Shown in pieces: positions 46,032 through 55,861 of a DNA stretch of 64,000 nt (position 1 is its first letter; every line of letters begins with the position of its first letter). The DNA lies in assembly GCF_015082335.1 (NCBI RefSeq), contig NZ_BLRL01000010.1:1-64000 (forward strand), given 5' to 3'. A model generated the notes under the pieces. It was not told the origin of the DNA. It saw only the letters and a program-made list of their open reading frames with translations, and did no database searches. The position numbers were made by a program, and so were the translations under genes. This DNA is from Moritella sp. F3 (GTDB taxonomy: Bacteria > Pseudomonadota > Gammaproteobacteria > Enterobacterales > Moritellaceae).

Positions 46032-48551
46032 ATGAGTAAAGACCCTTTCCATACGCGCGAGCAGGAAAAATACAGCAACCCTATTCCTAGTCGAGAATTT
46101 ATTCTTGATTATCTTCGTAGCCTTGATAAAGCGATTAATCGTGAGCAAGTATTTGCCGGATTAAAATTAGCGGGTGATGAACACGAAGAAGCTTTACGTC
46201 GTCGTTTACGTGCGATGGAACGTGATGGACAGTTAATTTTTGCTCGTAACAGAACGTATGAGTTACCTGAGAACTTAGATTTATTGGAAGGCCTAGTATT
46301 AGGTCACCGTGATGGTTTTGGTTTTTTCCGTCCAGATGATGGTGGTAAAGATTTATTTATCTCTATCCGTCAAATGTCGACGTTATTCCATGGCGACCGT
46401 ATTCTGGCACAGCCAGTAAAAGAAGAATTTAAAGGTCGTAAAGAAGCCCGTTTCGTTCGTCTATTAGATGCTGAACCACTGCAACTTGTTGGTCGTGTTT
46501 ATTTAGATAAAGGCGTGGCATTCGTTCGTCCAGATGACAGCCGTATTAAACAAGAAGTACGTATCAGTGATGAAGAACGCCTTGGCGCTCGAGCTGGTCA
46601 AATGGTTGTTGTTGAAGTATTAAAACGACCGACTTATAACTTACCTGCGTTAGGTAAAGTAGTTGAAATACTCGGTGAGAATATGGCACCTGGTATGGAA
46701 ATTCAGGTTGCGATCCGCACCCATGATATTCCACACGTATGGCCTGAGCATATTATTGATGACATGAAAAAATTGTCACCAGAAGTACCAGAAGATGCGA
46801 AATTAAATCGTGTTGATTTACGTGACTTACCTTTGCTAACAATTGATGGCGAAGATGCACGTGATTTCGATGACGCGGTATTTTGTGAACGTAAAAAAAG
46901 CGGTGGCTGGCGTTTATGGGTAGCGATTGCTGACGTAAGTTCATATGTACAAACTAATTCAGATTTAGATCTGGAAGCGCAAGGTCGAGGTAACTCAGTT
47001 TACTTCCCTGAGCAAGTAGTGCCAATGCTGCCAGAAGTACTATCAAATGGTTTATGTTCATTGAACCCACATGTAGATCGTCTATGTATGGTTTGTGAAA
47101 TGACTATTTCTGATGCAGGTCGTTTATCTGGTTATAAGTTCTATGAAGCGGTGATGAATTCACATGCGCGTTTAACTTACACCAAAGTGGCTAACATTCT
47201 TGATGGCGACAAAGACTTGCGTGAAGAATACCAAGCTGTCGTGCCACATTTGCACCAGTTACACGATATGTACAAAGTATTAAAAGTAGCACGTTCAGAA
47301 CGTGGTGCGATTGAATTTGAAACACTAGAAACGCGTTTCGTCTTTAATGAACATCGTAAAATCGACAAGATTGTACCTGTGGTACGTAACGATGCGCATA
47401 AACTAATTGAAGAATGCATGATTTTAGCAAACGTTGCATCTGCACGTTTTGTGAGTAAGCATAAAGCCGCTGCGTTATTGCGTGTGCATGATACTCCAGG
47501 CGAAGAAAAGTTAGTTAACTTCAGAAGTTTCCTAAGTGAAACGGGTCTAGAGTTAGGTGGTGGTTTGAAACCTACACCACTAGATTACGCTGCTTTGATC
47601 AGCAAAATTCAAGATCGTCCGGATAAAGAACTTATCCAAACGATGCTATTACGCTCAATGAAACAAGCGGTATATCAAGAAGAGAATAACGGTCACTTTG
47701 GCTTAGCACTAACAGCCTATGGTCACTTTACGTCGCCAATTCGTCGTTACCCTGACTTAGTATTGCATCGTGCAATCAAGTTTGAACTTGCTAACCAAGC
47801 TGCTGTTAAAGCAGGTTCGCCATTAACTAAACGTTGGACTAGCACTGGTGGTTATTGCTACCAGGTGAGTGATGTTGAAACATTAGGTGAGCACTGTTCA
47901 TTAACAGAACGTCGTGCTGATGATGCAACCCGCGATGTATCAGACTTCTTGAAGTGTGAATACATGCAAGATCACCTAGGTGATACCTTTGATGGTGTCA
48001 TTGCAGCGGTAACTGGTTTTGGTTTCTTTGTTCGTATCAAAAACTTAAACATCGATGGCTTGGTACATGTATCTAGCTTACGCGGTGATTATTATAACTT
48101 TGATGGCGGCCGTCAAACATTACGTGGCGAGAAAAGTGGCGTTGAATATCGCATTGGCGATCAAGTTGAAGTTAAAGTATTAGCGATCAACATGAACGAC
48201 AAGAAAATTGACCTTGAGCTAGCGGGTGCGGTAACACACACACGTCGTAGTAAGCGTAAACCAGCAGAATTTTCTGGTAAACGTAAAGCTGAAGGTACAA
48301 AAGCGAAGCCAGCTAAAAAGACGAAATTAAAGTTAAAAACCAATAGTGATGTTGTGGCTAGTGCGGCTGAACAAGCGCGCGTTGCTGCAAAGTTAAAGCC
48401 GCAAACAGGTGATGCTGTTGAAAAAGGCACATCACCCGTTGATGACGTTAAACCGAAAGGCAAAACGAAACCAGCGAAGAAAAAAGTAAAAGCTAAGGCT
48501 AAATCACGTCCCGGCAGAGCCGAACGTTCAAAGCAAAAAGCCAATAAATAG
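46032..48551 (+). CDS. rnr: Ribonuclease R
   Basis: 839-aa processive 3'-5' exoribonuclease of the RNase II family, able to degrade structured RNA, active in cold and in rRNA/tmRNA quality control. The order is an N-terminal winged helix (about 20-85), cold-shock domains (GLVLGHRDGFGFFRPDDGGKDLFI), the RNB catalytic domain with LLTIDGEDARDFDDAVFCE (metal-binding Asp residues), an S1 domain (TFDGVIAAVTGFGFFVRI) and a Lys/Ala-rich C-terminal tail (about 740-839). It is close to E. coli RNase R (813). rlmB follows by 26 bp, the usual pair. Confidence 0.97.
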   Translation: MSKDPFHTREQEKYSNPIPSREFILDYLRSLDKAINREQVFAGLKLAGDEHEEALRRRLRAMERDGQLIFARNRTYELPENLDLLEGLVLGHRDGFGFFRPDDGGKDLFISIRQMSTLFHGDRILAQPVKEEFKGRKEARFVRLLDAEPLQLVGRVYLDKGVAFVRPDDSRIKQEVRISDEERLGARAGQMVVVEVLKRPTYNLPALGKVVEILGENMAPGMEIQVAIRTHDIPHVWPEHIIDDMKKLSPEVPEDAKLNRVDLRDLPLLTIDGEDARDFDDAVFCERKKSGGWRLWVAIADVSSYVQTNSDLDLEAQGRGNSVYFPEQVVPMLPEVLSNGLCSLNPHVDRLCMVCEMTISDAGRLSGYKFYEAVMNSHARLTYTKVANILDGDKDLREEYQAVVPHLHQLHDMYKVLKVARSERGAIEFETLETRFVFNEHRKIDKIVPVVRNDAHKLIEECMILANVASARFVSKHKAAALLRVHDTPGEEKLVNFRSFLSETGLELGGGLKPTPLDYAALISKIQDRPDKELIQTMLLRSMKQAVYQEENNGHFGLALTAYGHFTSPIRRYPDLVLHRAIKFELANQAAVKAGSPLTKRWTSTGGYCYQVSDVETLGEHCSLTERRADDATRDVSDFLKCEYMQDHLGDTFDGVIAAVTGFGFFVRIKNLNIDGLVHVSSLRGDYYNFDGGRQTLRGEKSGVEYRIGDQVEVKVLAINMNDKKIDLELAGAVTHTRRSKRKPAEFSGKRKAEGTKAKPAKKTKLKLKTNSDVVASAAEQARVAAKLKPQTGDAVEKGTSPVDDVKPKGKTKPAKKKVKAKAKSRPGRAERSKQKANK

Positions 48552-48577
48552 TAATAGTAATAAGGTAGAGAGATACA

Positions 48578-49330
48578 ATGAGCAGTGAACTAATTTTCGG
48601 TATTCATGCAGTCAAATCATTACTGGAGCATGAACCAGAGCGCTTCATTGAAGTATATGCACTGAAAGGTCGTGAAGATGACCGTCTAACGCCACTATTA
48701 GAAGAGTTACATAATATTGGTATTGCAGTGCAATTAGTTAACCGTAAAACACTTGATAACAAGTGTGACGGTGGCCGTCATAATGGTGTATTAGCACGCG
48801 TTATTGAAGGTAAAAAGTTAAACGAGTCAGATCTTGATACGTTACTTAACCGTATTGAAGAGAAAGAAGAACACCCATTATTATTGATTCTTGATGGTGT
48901 TACTGATCCGCACAACCTAGGCGCTTGTCTACGTAGTGCTGATGCGGCTGGTGTACACGCTGTTATCGTACCAAAAGATAAATCAGTACAACTGACGTCT
49001 GTGGTTCGTAAAGTAGCATGCGGCGCAGCTGAAACTGTGCCACTGATTGCCGTGACTAACCTTGCACGTACTATGCGTGAACTACAAGAGCGTCGCGTTT
49101 GGATCGTGGGTACTGCAGGTGAAGCAACGCAAGATTTGTATCAGCCTAAACTAACAGGTCCATTAGCTATTGCGATGGGTGCTGAAGAGAAAGGTTTACG
49201 CCGTCTAACACGTGAACATTGTGATGAGCTTATTAGCATTCCAATGGCAGGTAGCGTTTCAAGCTTGAACGTATCAGTTGCTACTGGTATTTGTTTGTTT
49301 GAAGTTGTGCGTCAACGCCAGGCTAAATAA
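48578..49330 (+). CDS. rlmB: 23S rRNA (guanosine-2'-O-)-methyltransferase RlmB
   Basis: SPOUT-class methyltransferase making Gm2251 in the peptidyl-transferase loop of 23S rRNA. The N-terminal substrate-binding domain ([20 protein letters not shown]) is followed by the knotted SAM domain with [52 protein letters not shown] and [22 protein letters not shown]. At 250 aa it is near E. coli RlmB (243). It is cotranscribed with rnr and ends at a bidirectional terminator. Confidence 0.96.
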   Translation: MSSELIFGIHAVKSLLEHEPERFIEVYALKGREDDRLTPLLEELHNIGIAVQLVNRKTLDNKCDGGRHNGVLARVIEGKKLNESDLDTLLNRIEEKEEHPLLLILDGVTDPHNLGACLRSADAAGVHAVIVPKDKSVQLTSVVRKVACGAAETVPLIAVTNLARTMRELQERRVWIVGTAGEATQDLYQPKLTGPLAIAMGAEEKGLRRLTREHCDELISIPMAGSVSSLNVSVATGICLFEVVRQRQAK

Positions 49331-49401
49331 AGCCGTTTCCTTGCTAACCTCAGGTTTGGCTATTTGCTTTAACCTGGGTGTTATAGGATTTGTTGATATA
49401 A

Positions 49402-49432
49402 AAAAAGCGTCCAATCAATGGACGCTTTTTAT
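49402..49432. terminator. Bidirectional terminator after rlmB
   Basis: A 12-bp stem AAAAAGCGTCCA/TGGACGCTTTTT with a 5-base loop carries T-runs on both strands. It serves rlmB (+) and the RDD gene (-). Confidence 0.9.
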
Positions 49433-49482
49433 TTACTTTATTTTCTTCAATGTTGTGCTATTTAATTACGTGTTAACCGCGA

Positions 49483-50049
49483 TTAAGCATCCATCACGTC
49501 AGACGCTTCACTTTTTCCATCACTATTTACGTGCACGTTATTACTGGCAATTTTGCTACCTTTTGGCATCTTCACGACTAATGTTTTCGCTAAGTCATCA
49601 TGTAGGCAACGGCGTTTATCACCTCTGAAAATAGCCAAAAAGTTACTGATAGTAACAACAAAGCCCAAAATAGGCAGATAAGCAACAGCCCAAAATGGCA
49701 GGTAACGCTTGAGAATAATGTCTTGCAAGCTTAGGCGCTGGCCATTTTCTCCAACCACGGCAATACCGACAATACGTTTACCTAAGGTCTGGCCGTACTC
49801 TTTTAGTAGGTAGCTGTTTAATGCCATAAATAGCAGTATTTCAAGTAACGAAACTTTGACTTGAGTCGCGAATGAAATGGTAAAGCTTTCATCGATTCCT
49901 GCGCTTAGATTGAGTAAATCAAAACCGAGAATAAATGGGACTAACATAATAGTCGGAAAAACGATTTTATCTAATATGGCTGCTTGAAAGCGTTGAGCTA
50001 ACGTCGCAAGTTCAACATATTGACGAGATGATGACGGTTCAGGTTGCAT
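49483..50049 (-). CDS. RDD family membrane protein
   Basis: 188-aa inner-membrane protein with the RDD domain: the Arg in LAQRFQAAILDKIVFP, paired Asp positions, and the GQTLGKRIVGIAVVGENGQRLSLQDIILKRYLPF segment, with RCLHDDLAKTLVV near the end. Three hydrophobic helices are seen. Some RDD proteins act as Na+/H+ antiporters, but most are uncharacterised. It stands alone on the minus strand and converges on rlmB. Its role is unknown. Confidence 0.88.
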   Translation of the reverse strand: MQPEPSSSRQYVELATLAQRFQAAILDKIVFPTIMLVPFILGFDLLNLSAGIDESFTISFATQVKVSLLEILLFMALNSYLLKEYGQTLGKRIVGIAVVGENGQRLSLQDIILKRYLPFWAVAYLPILGFVVTISNFLAIFRGDKRRCLHDDLAKTLVVKMPKGSKIASNNVHVNSDGKSEASDVMDA

Positions 50050-50235
50050 ATGACTTCTATAAATTAGTTAGTTAACTGGATTTAGACCTAGATGATAATC
50101 AATCCTTAGCGTAACAATCAAGATTTACTCGCACTTATTTATCGAATCTAGTTTATTGGAACCAAATTTGATCCGTAAGGTAAGATTATTGTTATTATGC
50201 TAACTGATGTTTAATTTTAGTATATGGGATGAGTT

Positions 50236-50712
50236 ATGACTTGGATGTGTCGTCAGTTTAGTGAGTTGTCGAGTTTACAGCTTTATGATGTATTGCAATT
50301 ACGCGCGGCTATTTTTGTGGTCGAGCAGGATTGTCCTTATCAAGATATTGATGGTTTAGATCTTCATCCCGAGACGCGTCATGTACTGCATTATAATAGC
50401 CAAGGTGAGTTATTAGCTTATCTGCGTATATTGGCGGCAGGCGTGAGCTACCCTGATGTTGCGATTGGTCGTGTGGTTACTGCTGCCTCTGCACGTGGGC
50501 AGGGACTTGGCCATCAACTACTAGATCGCGGTATTAATGCTGCTAAGTCTGTGTGGCCAGCACAGGACTTATACTTATCAGCGCAGGCTCATCTGCAACA
50601 TTATTATCAGCGTTATGACTTTGTTACTGTAACGGCAGAGTATTTGGAAGATGGAATTCCCCACGTTGGAATGCGCTCGAAAGCGAGTGCTGAGCGTTCG
50701 AGAAACTCATAA
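50236..50712 (+). CDS. elaA: GNAT family N-acetyltransferase ElaA
   Basis: 158-aa acetyltransferase of the ElaA family with unknown substrate. The start has LQLRAAIFVVEQDCPYQDIDGLDLHPETRHVL, a family signature. Acetyl-CoA-binding motif A is IGRVVTAASARGQGLGHQLLDRGI (R-x-x-G-x-G pattern), and LSAQAHLQHYYQRYDF and EYLEDGIPHVGM complete the match to E. coli ElaA. It stands alone between the RDD gene and the ribosomal operon. Confidence 0.92.
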   Translation: MTWMCRQFSELSSLQLYDVLQLRAAIFVVEQDCPYQDIDGLDLHPETRHVLHYNSQGELLAYLRILAAGVSYPDVAIGRVVTAASARGQGLGHQLLDRGINAAKSVWPAQDLYLSAQAHLQHYYQRYDFVTVTAEYLEDGIPHVGMRSKASAERSRNS

Positions 50713-51024
50713 CAAACAAGACGAGTAACATACACGAGAGCATATACGGCGATAGTATTCTGATCATAACAATTCCTTGTTTAGTATTAATAACATTTTG
50801 TTTTACTGTAAATGTTTTCGTTAATTTCTATCTGAGTGATATTTAATATGGCACATATTATTCATTGTTTTGGACAGGTTGATGATTAAAATTGAAATCA
50901 CTATTTGTTATTAATACTTTTATTTATCAATAATTAAAAGATGAATTTTGATTAGTACTTTAGGTCTAATGCTCCACTGTTTTGGCTCTCGCTATAAATA
51001 TTTACGATTATCTTCGTTGTCGAG
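50713..51024. other. Non-coding AT-rich spacer before the rpsF promoter
   Basis: About 310 bp with no supported gene on either strand. It is AT-rich and has no clear terminator for elaA and no repeat. The rpsF promoter and leader follow immediately. Confidence 0.6.
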
Positions 51025-51053
51025 TTGTATTGTGGTGAGTGACACTATATAAT
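51025..51053 (+). promoter_or_regulatory. Strong sigma-70 promoter of the rpsF operon
   Basis: TTGTAT (51025-51030) and a consensus TATAAT (51048-51053) are spaced exactly 17 bp. The GC-rich discriminator TCGCGG after the -10 is typical of stringently controlled ribosomal promoters. It predicts a 5' leader of about 90 nt. Confidence 0.85.
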
Positions 51054-51090
51054 TCGCGGTCTCAAAATTAGTCATTTTTCTATACGTTCC

Positions 51091-51128
51091 TTGCCTCGAT
51101 GGACCGACTAAGCCAGAGCCGAGGCTGA
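51091..51128 (+). ncRNA. Candidate S6:S18 autoregulatory leader
   Basis: In the rpsF leader GCCTCG (51093-51098) pairs with CGAGGC (51120-51125). Inside, TGG pairs with CCA around a loop holding CCG (51104-51106). The known S6:S18 leader motif has a hairpin presenting a CCG trinucleotide that mimics the 16S rRNA site. The fold is by eye. Confidence 0.55.
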
Positions 51129-51150
51129 TTAAACCCGTGAGGAGCTTACG

Positions 51151-51525
51151 ATGCGTCATTACGAAATCGTATTTATGGTTCACCCAGATCAGAGTGAACA
51201 AGTTACAGGCATGATTGAGCGTTATAGCGCTATCATTACTGAAGCAAATGGTACAATCCACCGTCTAGAAGACTGGGGTCGTCGCCAATTAGCATACCCA
51301 ATCAACAAACTTCATAAAGCTCACTATGTTCTTATGAACATTGAAGCTGGCCAAGATGTTATTGATGAGCTAGAAAATAACTTCCGCTTTAACGACGCTG
51401 TTATCCGTAACATGTTCTTGCGTACTAAAGGTGTAGTTACTGAAGCTTCTCCAATGGCTAAAGCTAAAGAAGAACGCCGTGAAGCGCCAACTGCTGCTAC
51501 TGAAGCACCAGCTGCTGCTGAATAA
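51151..51525 (+). CDS. rpsF: 30S ribosomal protein S6
   Basis: 124-aa S6, which binds 16S rRNA as a heterodimer with S18. It starts [25 protein letters not shown] and has [27 protein letters not shown], conserved throughout bacteria. The Ala/Glu-rich tail (about 105-124) is typical of gammaproteobacteria. SD GTGAGGAGC precedes the ATG. First gene of rpsF-rpsR-rplI. Confidence 0.98.
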   Translation: MRHYEIVFMVHPDQSEQVTGMIERYSAIITEANGTIHRLEDWGRRQLAYPINKLHKAHYVLMNIEAGQDVIDELENNFRFNDAVIRNMFLRTKGVVTEASPMAKAKEERREAPTAATEAPAAAE

Positions 51526-51835
<310 letters not shown>

Positions 51836-51883
51836 GCTATTGTTTGGTCGTCAAGACTAACTCTACATTTCTGAGGAAAGGTA

Positions 51884-52336
51884 ATGCAAGTAATTTTATT
51901 AGACAAGATCGCTAAGTTAGGTAACTTAGGCGAAACTGTTAACGTTAAAGCTGGTTATGCTCGTAACTTCCTTTTACCGAAAGGTAAAGCTGTTCTAGCA
52001 ACTAAATCTAACGTTGAATCTTTCGAAGCACGTCGTGCTGAACTAGAAGCTAACGTAGCTGCTGTTAAAGCAACTGCTGAAGCTAAAGCTGCAACAATCA
52101 ACGCTCTAGAAGCTGTTGTTATTGCAACTAAAGCTGGTGACGAAGGTAAGATTTTCGGTTCTATTGGTACTCGTGACATCGCTGATGCGATCGTTGCTGC
52201 TGGTGTTGAAGTTGCTAAAAGCGAAGTTCGTCTTCCTGAAGGCGCTCTACGTACTCTTGGTGAGTTCGAAATTAGCATCCAAGTACACAGCGAAGTATTC
52301 GCTACAGTAAACCTACAAATCGTAGCTGAAGCTTAA
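51884..52336 (+). CDS. rplI: 50S ribosomal protein L9
   Basis: 150-aa L9, with the N-terminal RNA-binding domain [37 protein letters not shown], a long connecting helix (about 41-75, Ala/Glu/Lys rich) and the C-terminal domain ([16 protein letters not shown]...). Length matches E. coli L9 (149). Codon use is strongly biased. Its stop codon lies in a long AT palindrome, followed by the operon terminator. Confidence 0.98.
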   Translation: MQVILLDKIAKLGNLGETVNVKAGYARNFLLPKGKAVLATKSNVESFEARRAELEANVAAVKATAEAKAATINALEAVVIATKAGDEGKIFGSIGTRDIADAIVAAGVEVAKSEVRLPEGALRTLGEFEISIQVHSEVFATVNLQIVAEA

Positions 52337-52359
52337 TTTAAAGTTTAACTTTAAATTAA
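52333..52359. repeat. AT-rich 13-bp palindrome across the rplI stop
   Basis: TTAATTTAAAGTT and AACTTTAAATTAA are perfect inverted arms separated by a single T. The structure includes the rplI stop codon and precedes the terminator by 10 bp. Confidence 0.6.
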
Positions 52360-52368
52360 CTGCAGAAT

Positions 52369-52398
52369 AAAGCCATGACCTCGGTCATGGCTTTTTTT
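52369..52398 (+). terminator. Terminator of the rpsF-rplI operon
   Basis: A GC-rich stem AAAGCCATGAC/GTCATGGCTTT with a CTCG loop is followed by a T-run. It may act weakly for the converging FGGY kinase gene. Confidence 0.92.
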
Positions 52399-52503
52399 AT
52401 GCCTGCGATTTAGTATTTTACGACAAAACAGTTCACGTGCATCACTAAACGGCTAGCAAGGCTAAACCGTTATGGCGAATAACAGACGATTGTTAATAAC
52501 CTA

Positions 52504-54150
52504 CTATTTTGGATAACCAGTTATGTCACGAATCGACTTATATAACGGTTGCAGTTGCTTATACATTTTCAAATACACTTGGTTATACAGCGCATCATAA
52601 GTCGCGACGACTTCAGGTTGAGGTTGAAATATTTCATTTACCCGTGTCATCGCAGCAATTGCGTGATCAAAACTGCTATAAATTCCCAATCCCACGGCGG
52701 TCACAATCGCTGCACCTAATCCCGATGTTTCAAAGGTATGCGGTCGCTCTGCTGGCATATTAAAAATATTAGCTGTTAACTGCATGGCGACATCACTTTG
52801 CGAACCACCGCCTGATACTCGCAGTGTGGTTATTTTGACCTTGTTGCGTTTGCTGATACGTTCTTTGCCCTCACGTAATGCGTATGCTAAGCCTTCTAAT
52901 ATCGCCCGGTAGATATGCGTACGGGTATGTACATCACCAAAACCAATAATACCGCCTTTAGCCTCAGGGCCTGGATCACGCGCGCCTGGTGTCCAATAAG
53001 GCTGTAACATCAGTCCCATAGAACCCGCTGGGATCTTAGCGACTAAACGATCGAATAATACTTCAGGTGCGATACCCTCGGCATCGGCAATATGCTGCTC
53101 ACGTAATCCAAACTCTTTTTTAAACCAACTGATTAGCCAAAAGCCTCGATAAATCATGATCTCAGAGGAATAGTGACGTGGTATTGCCGAGGGAAAAGGC
53201 GGTAAGTGTGGCGTCGCTTCAACATATTTATCTGTGGTGATATTAATGGTTGCTGTGGTGCCATAACTTAAACAAGCGATATGCGGACGATCACCACCAG
53301 AGCCGATAATTTCACAGGCTTTATCTGAGGCTGACGCGATAACCGGTAAGCCAGCTGGAATACCGGTATGGATCGCGGCCTCCTCAGACACATGGCCGAC
53401 AAGTTCTCCGGGTTCAATAAGTTTAGGTAACATGCTTGGATCGATGGCGAGCATATCCCAGCGCCAATCGGATTTTTTTAACCAAGCTAATTTTTTATAA
53501 TCAAATGGGATATAACCGACTTGGCTACCGATGGAATCGACAATATTGTCGGTGAATTTATAATTTAGAAAACCAGACAGCAGCAAATACTTGGATGTGT
53601 CACGCCAGATGTCAGGTTGATTTTGACGGATCCAAATAGCTTGGGACTTTTCTTGGAAGCGTTGAATAATATCTTCGACACGGGCAATTTTGAATAACCA
53701 GTTCCAAGGCCACTGAATACTTTCTTGCTGAGCGTGACGTTGATCTAGCCAGATGATCGCAGGGCGTAATGCGTTGCCTTCACTGTCGAGGTTGATCACT
53801 GTGCCGCGCTGCGTGGTGATCGACATGCCGACAATATCGCGTTTATTGATCGCAGGGTATTGGGATAGATCTTGCCAAAGTAAGTCACAGGCTTGCTTGA
53901 CTGCTAGCCAATAGTAATCAGGATCCTGCTCAGCCCAACCGGGTTGCGTTGAAAAGTAGGGGGTGATCACTTGTTGCCCTTTGGCGAGCAAATTACCTTG
54001 AGTGTCAAACAGCAGTGCGCGCACACTTTGCGTGCCATTATCAATGCTGAGTAAATAACCTTGCTGTTGTAGCTGCTGCTCGGGTGCTCGCGAGCTTGAT
54101 GCACTGCGTACCGACGCTGATGTTATTGATGTAGGAGCTCGACTATCCAT
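52504..54150 (-). CDS. FGGY-family carbohydrate kinase
   Basis: 548-aa sugar/polyol kinase of the FGGY (glycerol/xylulose kinase) superfamily. After a Ser/Gln-rich N-terminal extension (about 1-31) come the phosphate-1 motif LSIDNGTQSVRALLFD, WAEQDPDYYW, the catalytic segment IWLDQRHAQ, and in the C-terminal lobe IIASASDKACEIIGSGG, YGTTATINI, LEGLAYALREGKERI and RVSGGGSQSDVAMQLTANIFNMP. It is not a typical GlpK and the substrate is unknown. It is the third gene of the cassette after the AGPS-like and GlpD-like genes (20-bp gap). Confidence 0.9.
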   Translation of the reverse strand: MDSRAPTSITSASVRSASSSRAPEQQLQQQGYLLSIDNGTQSVRALLFDTQGNLLAKGQQVITPYFSTQPGWAEQDPDYYWLAVKQACDLLWQDLSQYPAINKRDIVGMSITTQRGTVINLDSEGNALRPAIIWLDQRHAQQESIQWPWNWLFKIARVEDIIQRFQEKSQAIWIRQNQPDIWRDTSKYLLLSGFLNYKFTDNIVDSIGSQVGYIPFDYKKLAWLKKSDWRWDMLAIDPSMLPKLIEPGELVGHVSEEAAIHTGIPAGLPVIASASDKACEIIGSGGDRPHIACLSYGTTATINITTDKYVEATPHLPPFPSAIPRHYSSEIMIYRGFWLISWFKKEFGLREQHIADAEGIAPEVLFDRLVAKIPAGSMGLMLQPYWTPGARDPGPEAKGGIIGFGDVHTRTHIYRAILEGLAYALREGKERISKRNKVKITTLRVSGGGSQSDVAMQLTANIFNMPAERPHTFETSGLGAAIVTAVGLGIYSSFDHAIAAMTRVNEIFQPQPEVVATYDALYNQVYLKMYKQLQPLYKSIRDITGYPK

Positions 54151-54170
54151 GTAAATTATCTCCGACTGAA

Positions 54171-55850
54171 TTAGTGTGCAACTACACGGGGTGGATCATC
54201 GTTAAACGCAGCTAAAGCAACTCTTTGTTGCGGTAACCCGTAATAACGTTGAATGATGTCTGTATAGCGTTCAACTTCGTGTTGCCATTGGTTATCATCC
54301 CAGTGTAATACGGGTTGGCAAAGTGGCTGTAATTGCGCAAACAACTGCTCGCCACCTTTAGGTAATAATAAGCCAATGCGACTTCGACGTAATAATAGAT
54401 CATCAAGGTGTACCACCATTTCGTGCTGTAAAATCCACTTTAATTCAGCAAGAAAGGTGTTGGTACTCCCAATTGATTTTAGCTCATCGTGACGAGCATG
54501 ATTAAGCAAGTAACTATAATTGTTACCGTACTGACTTTTTAAACGCTGTATTTGCTGTTGAGGTAAATTGCTGTCCACGGGGGGCGTTACGGTAATAGGT
54601 TTAAACAATTTGCTCGTTTGTAGATCCACTAAATTCATATCAGGTAAGTAATGTTGCGCCACTTTTAATACATCAAGCGCGATTAGTCTGAAGGTCGTTA
54701 GCTTACCGCCCGCCACGCTTATCAAGCCCTGCTCATTCCAGATCGAATGTTCACGTTTTTCATCTGACGGCTTAGTATTGTTGACATCATTTTTGGTATT
54801 GGCACTGTTACTGACAACGGGGCGGATCCCGGCATAAGTCGATATCACGTCGGCTTCGTTGATATCGGCTTGCGGGAATTGTTTGTTGATCCCGTTGAGA
54901 AGGTAATCAACTTCGTTTTGGCTAATGCAAGGTTGTTGTTCTAGATCGTGATGATGGTCAAGATCCGTGGTGCCAATGACAGTACTATTTTCCCAAGGAA
55001 ATGCAAAAATAGGGCGCTTATCTTCAGGGTGGAAGTAACTGACAGAGTAGGCCAATGGTAATCGCCAACTGGGCACGATCAAGTGACTGCCACGTAAAGG
55101 TCGAATGGCTTTTTTGGCTTGCATCTGTTGGCGTAATTTATCGGTCCAAGGCCCTGTAGCATTGATAACTACTTTTGCGGCTAAGTTAAATTCTTGTCCA
55201 GACACTTGGTCTGCGACGCGAATACCTGTGACTTGCTCGGCGGTTTTAACTAGCTGTTGAGCGCCAAGGTAATTGATCACTGTGCCACCAAGCTCTTGCG
55301 CTTCTTGTAATACTCGCATTACCAACCTTGCGTCGTCAGTCACCGCATCTGCAAATTGGGTCGCACCGCGTAATTTGTGCTGCTCAATCCCTGGTACATG
55401 AAAGTCGGCAATACCATGATTAATATAACTGTGATTACGCTTGCCACCAATCCAATCGTAAATGGTCAGTAAGCTATTAAACACGAAAGGCCCAGGAAAT
55501 TGAGATTTATAATGGCCCATCAAAAATTGCAGTGGATTGACTAAACCGGGTAACTCGCTTAGTAGTTTTTCCCGTTCAGTTACAGCGTCTTTGGTCATGG
55601 TATATTGGCCACTGCCGAGATAACGTAAGCCGCCGTGTACCATTTTTGATGATTTACTTGATGCGCCCCAAGCAAAATCTTGTTTTTCGATTAATAATAC
55701 CTTAAGTCCTGCTTGGCTAGCGGTTAATAAGATTCCTGCACCGGTAATACCCCCGCCAACGACGATCATATCCCAGACGGTATTATCCTTATTGAGTTGG
55801 AGCTTTTCGAGTTGCTGGTCTCGAGTCAAACTTGTTAATGGCTGATACAT
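54171..55850 (-). CDS. glpD: FAD-dependent glycerol-3-phosphate dehydrogenase (GlpD-like)
   Basis: 559-aa membrane-associated flavoprotein of the GlpD family, oxidising sn-glycerol-3-phosphate to dihydroxyacetone phosphate with electrons to quinone. The FAD motif is DMIVVGGGITGAGILLTASQAGLKVLLIEKQDFAWGASSKSSKMVHGGLRYL; VVINATGPWTD, LRGSHLIVP, GTTDLDH, STYAGIRPVV and VAGGKLTTFRLIA follow. It is longer than E. coli GlpD (501) because of a polar insertion near residues 345-370 and a C-terminal extension. The setting, between an AGPS-like oxidase and an FGGY kinase, suggests a dedicated paralogue; the symbol marks the family. Confidence 0.88.
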   Translation of the reverse strand: MYQPLTSLTRDQQLEKLQLNKDNTVWDMIVVGGGITGAGILLTASQAGLKVLLIEKQDFAWGASSKSSKMVHGGLRYLGSGQYTMTKDAVTEREKLLSELPGLVNPLQFLMGHYKSQFPGPFVFNSLLTIYDWIGGKRNHSYINHGIADFHVPGIEQHKLRGATQFADAVTDDARLVMRVLQEAQELGGTVINYLGAQQLVKTAEQVTGIRVADQVSGQEFNLAAKVVINATGPWTDKLRQQMQAKKAIRPLRGSHLIVPSWRLPLAYSVSYFHPEDKRPIFAFPWENSTVIGTTDLDHHHDLEQQPCISQNEVDYLLNGINKQFPQADINEADVISTYAGIRPVVSNSANTKNDVNNTKPSDEKREHSIWNEQGLISVAGGKLTTFRLIALDVLKVAQHYLPDMNLVDLQTSKLFKPITVTPPVDSNLPQQQIQRLKSQYGNNYSYLLNHARHDELKSIGSTNTFLAELKWILQHEMVVHLDDLLLRRSRIGLLLPKGGEQLFAQLQPLCQPVLHWDDNQWQHEVERYTDIIQRYYGLPQQRVALAAFNDDPPRVVAH

Positions 55851-55861
55851 AAAAAACCCTC

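Noticed and set aside
48161..48544. Minus-strand open frame of 127 codons rich in Phe/Ala at the rnr end
   Set aside because: It mirrors the Lys/Ala-rich RNase R tail; no independent coding evidence.
52449..52471. Bulged hairpin after the FGGY kinase gene as its terminator
   Set aside because: The stem is interrupted and no T-run follows on the minus strand; the rplI terminator may act instead.
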